Origin: Methanomassiliicoccales archaeon
GTDB lineage: Archaea; Thermoplasmatota; Thermoplasmata; Methanomassiliicoccales; JAAEEP01
DNA: 64,000 nt
Direction: 5' to 3'
Assembly (NCBI GenBank): GCA_013415695.1
Contig: JAAEEP010000009.1
Coordinates: 1 to 64,000 of the forward strand
The notes under the pieces: generated by a model
The model's database searches: none
What the model saw: only the letters and a program-made list of their open reading frames with translations
What the model was told of the DNA's origin: nothing
Position numbers and translations under genes: made by a program
Shown here: piece by piece, positions 61,813-64,000 of the stretch
Numbering within the stretch: the first letter of the stretch is position 1
Layout: every line of letters begins with the position of its first letter

Positions 61813-63105
61813 TTGAAGATCCTTATAATCGATATGACACATGGTGGCGACCTGCTCGCCCTGGAATATGCAGAACGCGAGAACGATGTCACATGCGTGG
61901 ATTGCTATGGAACCTCCAGCGAGGAGAAGAGAGTCCTTCTCGAGGAGAAAGGCATTCGCTGCATGACCACCGCTCCCGATGAGGACTTCGATCTGCTCGT
62001 ATCTCCCATCCACTGTCCAGATTCGTTCCTATCGAACACCAGGTATGAGAGCAGAAAGACCTTTCATGAGGCGGTGGGTGAGTTGGTGGTGTTCAGAGGA
62101 ATGATCTTTGAGGTGACCGGTGCAAGGGGCAAGACGACGACCTGCCACATCCTCTCGTTCATTCTCAATCGCTTCGGAAGGACGATCGCACAACTGAGCA
62201 GCCGAGGCATCCACTTCTACGATGAGGGAATAGAGACCATAGAGGAATGGGTGAGCATCGCACCTCCATCAATCCTCAAGGTCTCGAGGCTGGAGCTGCC
62301 ATATGATCATTGGGTACTGGAGGTCTCGCTTGGAGGAACTGGCCTGGCAGATGTGGGGATCATAACCACCCTGGGCGAGAACTACCCCATCGCTGCAGGC
62401 AGTCGCACGGCCTTCGACGGGAAGAAACAGATGATGAACCTGGTGAAGAAGGTGGCGGTGATCCCAGAAGAGGAGCGAGAACTATGGACTCCCCAGATCC
62501 CTCCGGGGATATGGGTGTCCACCTTTGGAGAGGGTGGAAACGTCAACGGTGTCCTGGACGGGCCGCTTGAGCTGGGCAGCGATGTTGAGGTCAGGTTCAA
62601 ATGCCTCCCTTTAGGAGAATTCTCGACCACACTCAAGGGCAACTTCCTGGTTCCGATATATCTGAGACCAATGGCGGCCGCCCTGGCTGGACTAAAATCC
62701 TGCGGAATCCCGATGCCACAGCTCTGCGAGGCACTGAAGGACTTCCCTGGTGTACCTGGAAGGGGCGAGGTCTACAAGGAAGGCGAGACATGGATCATCA
62801 AGGATCACAACCCCGGCGTCTCGGGTCACTCCATCGAGTTTGAGATCTCCATACTGGAGAAATTCTATGGTGTGGATGACGTGGGCCTGGTCATCGAACC
62901 GACTGCCAAAAGAGTGCGGGAGAGGCTCGATCTCAAGGAGATGGATCTCATATTCGATGTCCACGACTCGATCAAGGGGGCGTACCTCCTGAACCCAGAG
63001 GGTAAGGAGAAGGAAGTGAAGAACTTCACCTCCATCCAGGATATAGGAGAAGTGATGGATAGGCATCCGATCATCCTCTGGTGCACCAAAGGAGGATTCA
63101 TCTAG
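61813..63105 (+). CDS. cfbE: Mur-ligase-like protein, probable coenzyme F430 synthetase
   Basis: A 430-residue ATP-dependent ligase of the Mur superfamily. The N-terminal Rossmann-like part (M-T-H-G-G then D-V-T-C-V-D-C-Y) is followed by the P-loop V-T-G-A-R-G-K-T-T-T at 101-110, then S-x-G-G-T-G-L-A-D-V-G-I. The C-terminal ligase domain has G-R-G-E-V and D-H-N-P-G-V-S. CfbE closes the carbocycle of F430 precursor, and the T-H-G-G start, V-D-x-Y and P-I-H-C-P features match CfbE. Its siting divergent to the sirohydrochlorin operon supports this. Other Mur-like ligases remain possible, since CfbA-D are not visible. Confidence 0.72.
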   Translation: MKILIIDMTHGGDLLALEYAERENDVTCVDCYGTSSEEKRVLLEEKGIRCMTTAPDEDFDLLVSPIHCPDSFLSNTRYESRKTFHEAVGELVVFRGMIFEVTGARGKTTTCHILSFILNRFGRTIAQLSSRGIHFYDEGIETIEEWVSIAPPSILKVSRLELPYDHWVLEVSLGGTGLADVGIITTLGENYPIAAGSRTAFDGKKQMMNLVKKVAVIPEEERELWTPQIPPGIWVSTFGEGGNVNGVLDGPLELGSDVEVRFKCLPLGEFSTTLKGNFLVPIYLRPMAAALAGLKSCGIPMPQLCEALKDFPGVPGRGEVYKEGETWIIKDHNPGVSGHSIEFEISILEKFYGVDDVGLVIEPTAKRVRERLDLKEMDLIFDVHDSIKGAYLLNPEGKEKEVKNFTSIQDIGEVMDRHPIILWCTKGGFI

Positions 63106-63138
63106 CAATGAGCTCTTTGATTCAGGAGTCGGTACGAC

Positions 63139-63783
63139 CTACATTGGCTTTCTCAGCACGACCTGGTAGAGCCTTTTGGGGAGAGGACCTTCGGTGAACT
63201 CATCGATGCTCACGATATCGTATCCCTTGGCCAGCCTCCTGACCTTTTCCTCGGAGAAATAGTGGACCACGAACCCGTTCATCTCCCACATGTCCTCCCC
63301 CATATGAGTTCCATGGCGGAAATGAGGATCATCTATGTTCCTTACAGAGTAAATGTTAAATCCTCCCGGCCTCAGGACACGGAGCACCTCAGAAAATATC
63401 GCGGCCAACTCCTCCTCGCTGAGCTGCATGGTGAAGAACATGTGCGAGAAACAGGCGTCAATTGAATTATCTGGAAAAGGAATGCCCTCCCTCAGATCAT
63501 GCTCCTTGATCTCGAGCAGGCCCTCAACCCCCAATACACGGGCGTTGTCCTTGAGCTGGTTCAGACATGTTCGGGAATAGTCCAGGGCGATGACTTTCAT
63601 CCCCTCCTGCAGGAAAAGCACTGTATCCCTTCCTTGCCCGCATCCCAACTCGAGAACTTCTTTGGCTCCCTTCTCCATCAGGACCTTCAGGGCGCCAAGG
63701 CCTATGTGGCTTGGCTCGGTCCCGAACCTTTCAGGGAAATCACGGTAGATCGATTCCCAGTGCTCCCTTTGGTTATTCGTCAC
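63139..63783 (-). CDS. Class I SAM-dependent methyltransferase
   Basis: A 214-residue methyltransferase. Motif I V-L-E-L-G-C-G-Q-G-R-D-T is near residue 39, followed by V-I-A-L-D-Y-S (post I), the catalytic-strand D-A-C-F-S-H-M-F and L-R-V-L-R-P-G-G-F. The fold is like the UbiE/TehB-type small-molecule methyltransferases. No substrate can be assigned. It is convergent with the CfbE-like gene and divergent from the last gene in the window. Confidence 0.85.
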   Translation of the reverse strand: MTNNQREHWESIYRDFPERFGTEPSHIGLGALKVLMEKGAKEVLELGCGQGRDTVLFLQEGMKVIALDYSRTCLNQLKDNARVLGVEGLLEIKEHDLREGIPFPDNSIDACFSHMFFTMQLSEEELAAIFSEVLRVLRPGGFNIYSVRNIDDPHFRHGTHMGEDMWEMNGFVVHYFSEEKVRRLAKGYDIVSIDEFTEGPLPKRLYQVVLRKPM

Positions 63784-63865
63784 CGCTTCGATAATCGGAA
63801 TGCTCCCTTACAAACCTTCGTATCTTTTTTTATTATGAACCTTCCATATTCTTGATGGGAGAGAG

Positions 63866-64000
63866 ATGGACAAACCCATGGGAAAACTCAGCTTCAAGAT
63901 GATGGCAGCCATGCTCCGATTGTTCAAGAGAGGGCCGTTCATGAGACAGCGCCTGGAATTCGCCGGGATACGGGAAGGGCATGTGGTCCTGGATTTCGGT
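63866..64000 (+). CDS. SAM-dependent methyltransferase, partial (C-terminus off window)
   Basis: The first 45 codons of a protein cut by the right edge. A Met/Lys-rich N-terminus leads to E-G-H-V-V-L-D-F-G at 37-45, the beginning of the SAM-binding motif I. It starts at ATG 63866 after GGGAGAGAG. A TTTTTTTATTA promoter stretch lies about 30-40 bp upstream. Too little is visible for a family name. Confidence 0.65.
   Translation, partial: MDKPMGKLSFKMMAAMLRLFKRGPFMRQRLEFAGIREGHVVLDFG

Noticed and set aside
1-64000. CRISPR arrays, insertion sequences, integrases or prophage
   Set aside because: No regular direct repeats, transposase or phage genes were seen; gene content and strand layout look chromosomal.

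Overview
The window is archaeal and most likely from a Thermoplasmatota-type euryarchaeon. Genes are preceded by TATA-like boxes, often at leaderless spacing. The tRNA gene lacks an encoded CCA. The gene set is archaeal: RtcB, a RecJ-like DHH nuclease, archaeal SepF, geranylgeranyl reductases, DUF835, DUF2117 and small PRC-barrel proteins. A Mur-ligase-like gene resembling coenzyme F430 synthetase (CfbE) lies beside a complete siroheme-precursor operon. This hints at a methanogen-related lineage, but the window contains no methyl-CoM reductase genes to confirm it. No rRNA, CRISPR array, insertion sequence or phage was seen; this is ordinary chromosomal DNA of roughly 50% GC with AT-rich promoter gaps.

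Layout. 1-5034: AmrS-type radical SAM enzyme (cut by the left edge), a phosphoesterase, a YprB-like exonuclease overlapping a RecJ-like nuclease, and ornithine carbamoyltransferase. 5035-8268: an ArsR-type regulator, tRNA-His, and two paralogous membrane-DUF835 proteins, one of which runs antisense into the tRNA. 8371-14578: RtcB, an HD phosphohydrolase, SepF, a PUA protein, a zinc-ribbon protein and two unknown membrane proteins. 14605-23149: a KaiC-like ATPase, an unknown gene with PadR, a CBS protein, a ThiF-like E1, two convergent ABC-2 export systems and a tandem PRC-barrel protein. 23265-28835: a large secreted propeller/CARDB protein, DUF1616, VOC, CPBP protease and UPF0173 hydrolase. 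29057-38333: UDP-sugar dehydrogenase and GalU, an eightfold-repeat membrane protein, Usp, MscS, a FetAB-like ABC pair, a winged-helix regulator and a sugar epimerase.

38334-38927 is an AT-rich gap containing a GC-rich element with an 11-bp closing stem, a candidate structured RNA. 38928-43483 is an acetate module: acetyl-CoA synthetase, a translationally coupled RAM/ACT-like protein, and convergently a CoA-transferase fused to a GNAT acetyltransferase. 43707-51872 holds two paralogous PRC-barrel genes, DUF2117, an S2P-type protease, a cobalamin adenosyltransferase, two geranylgeranyl reductases with a membrane protein, and an FMN reductase. 51948-54866 is a large receiver-multiPAS histidine kinase with a palindromic leader. 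55038-61560 is a tightly overlapped tetrapyrrole operon (met8-like, hemA, hemB, hemL, hemC, sumT, hemD) making precorrin-2/sirohydrochlorin. The divergent CfbE-like gene at 61813 would act further down the same branch. Two methyltransferases, the last cut by the right edge, close the window.

Functional threads are tetrapyrrole and F430-type cofactor supply, acetate activation with possible acetylation control, lipid saturation, SepF-based division, and a large set of orphan sensors and membrane proteins.
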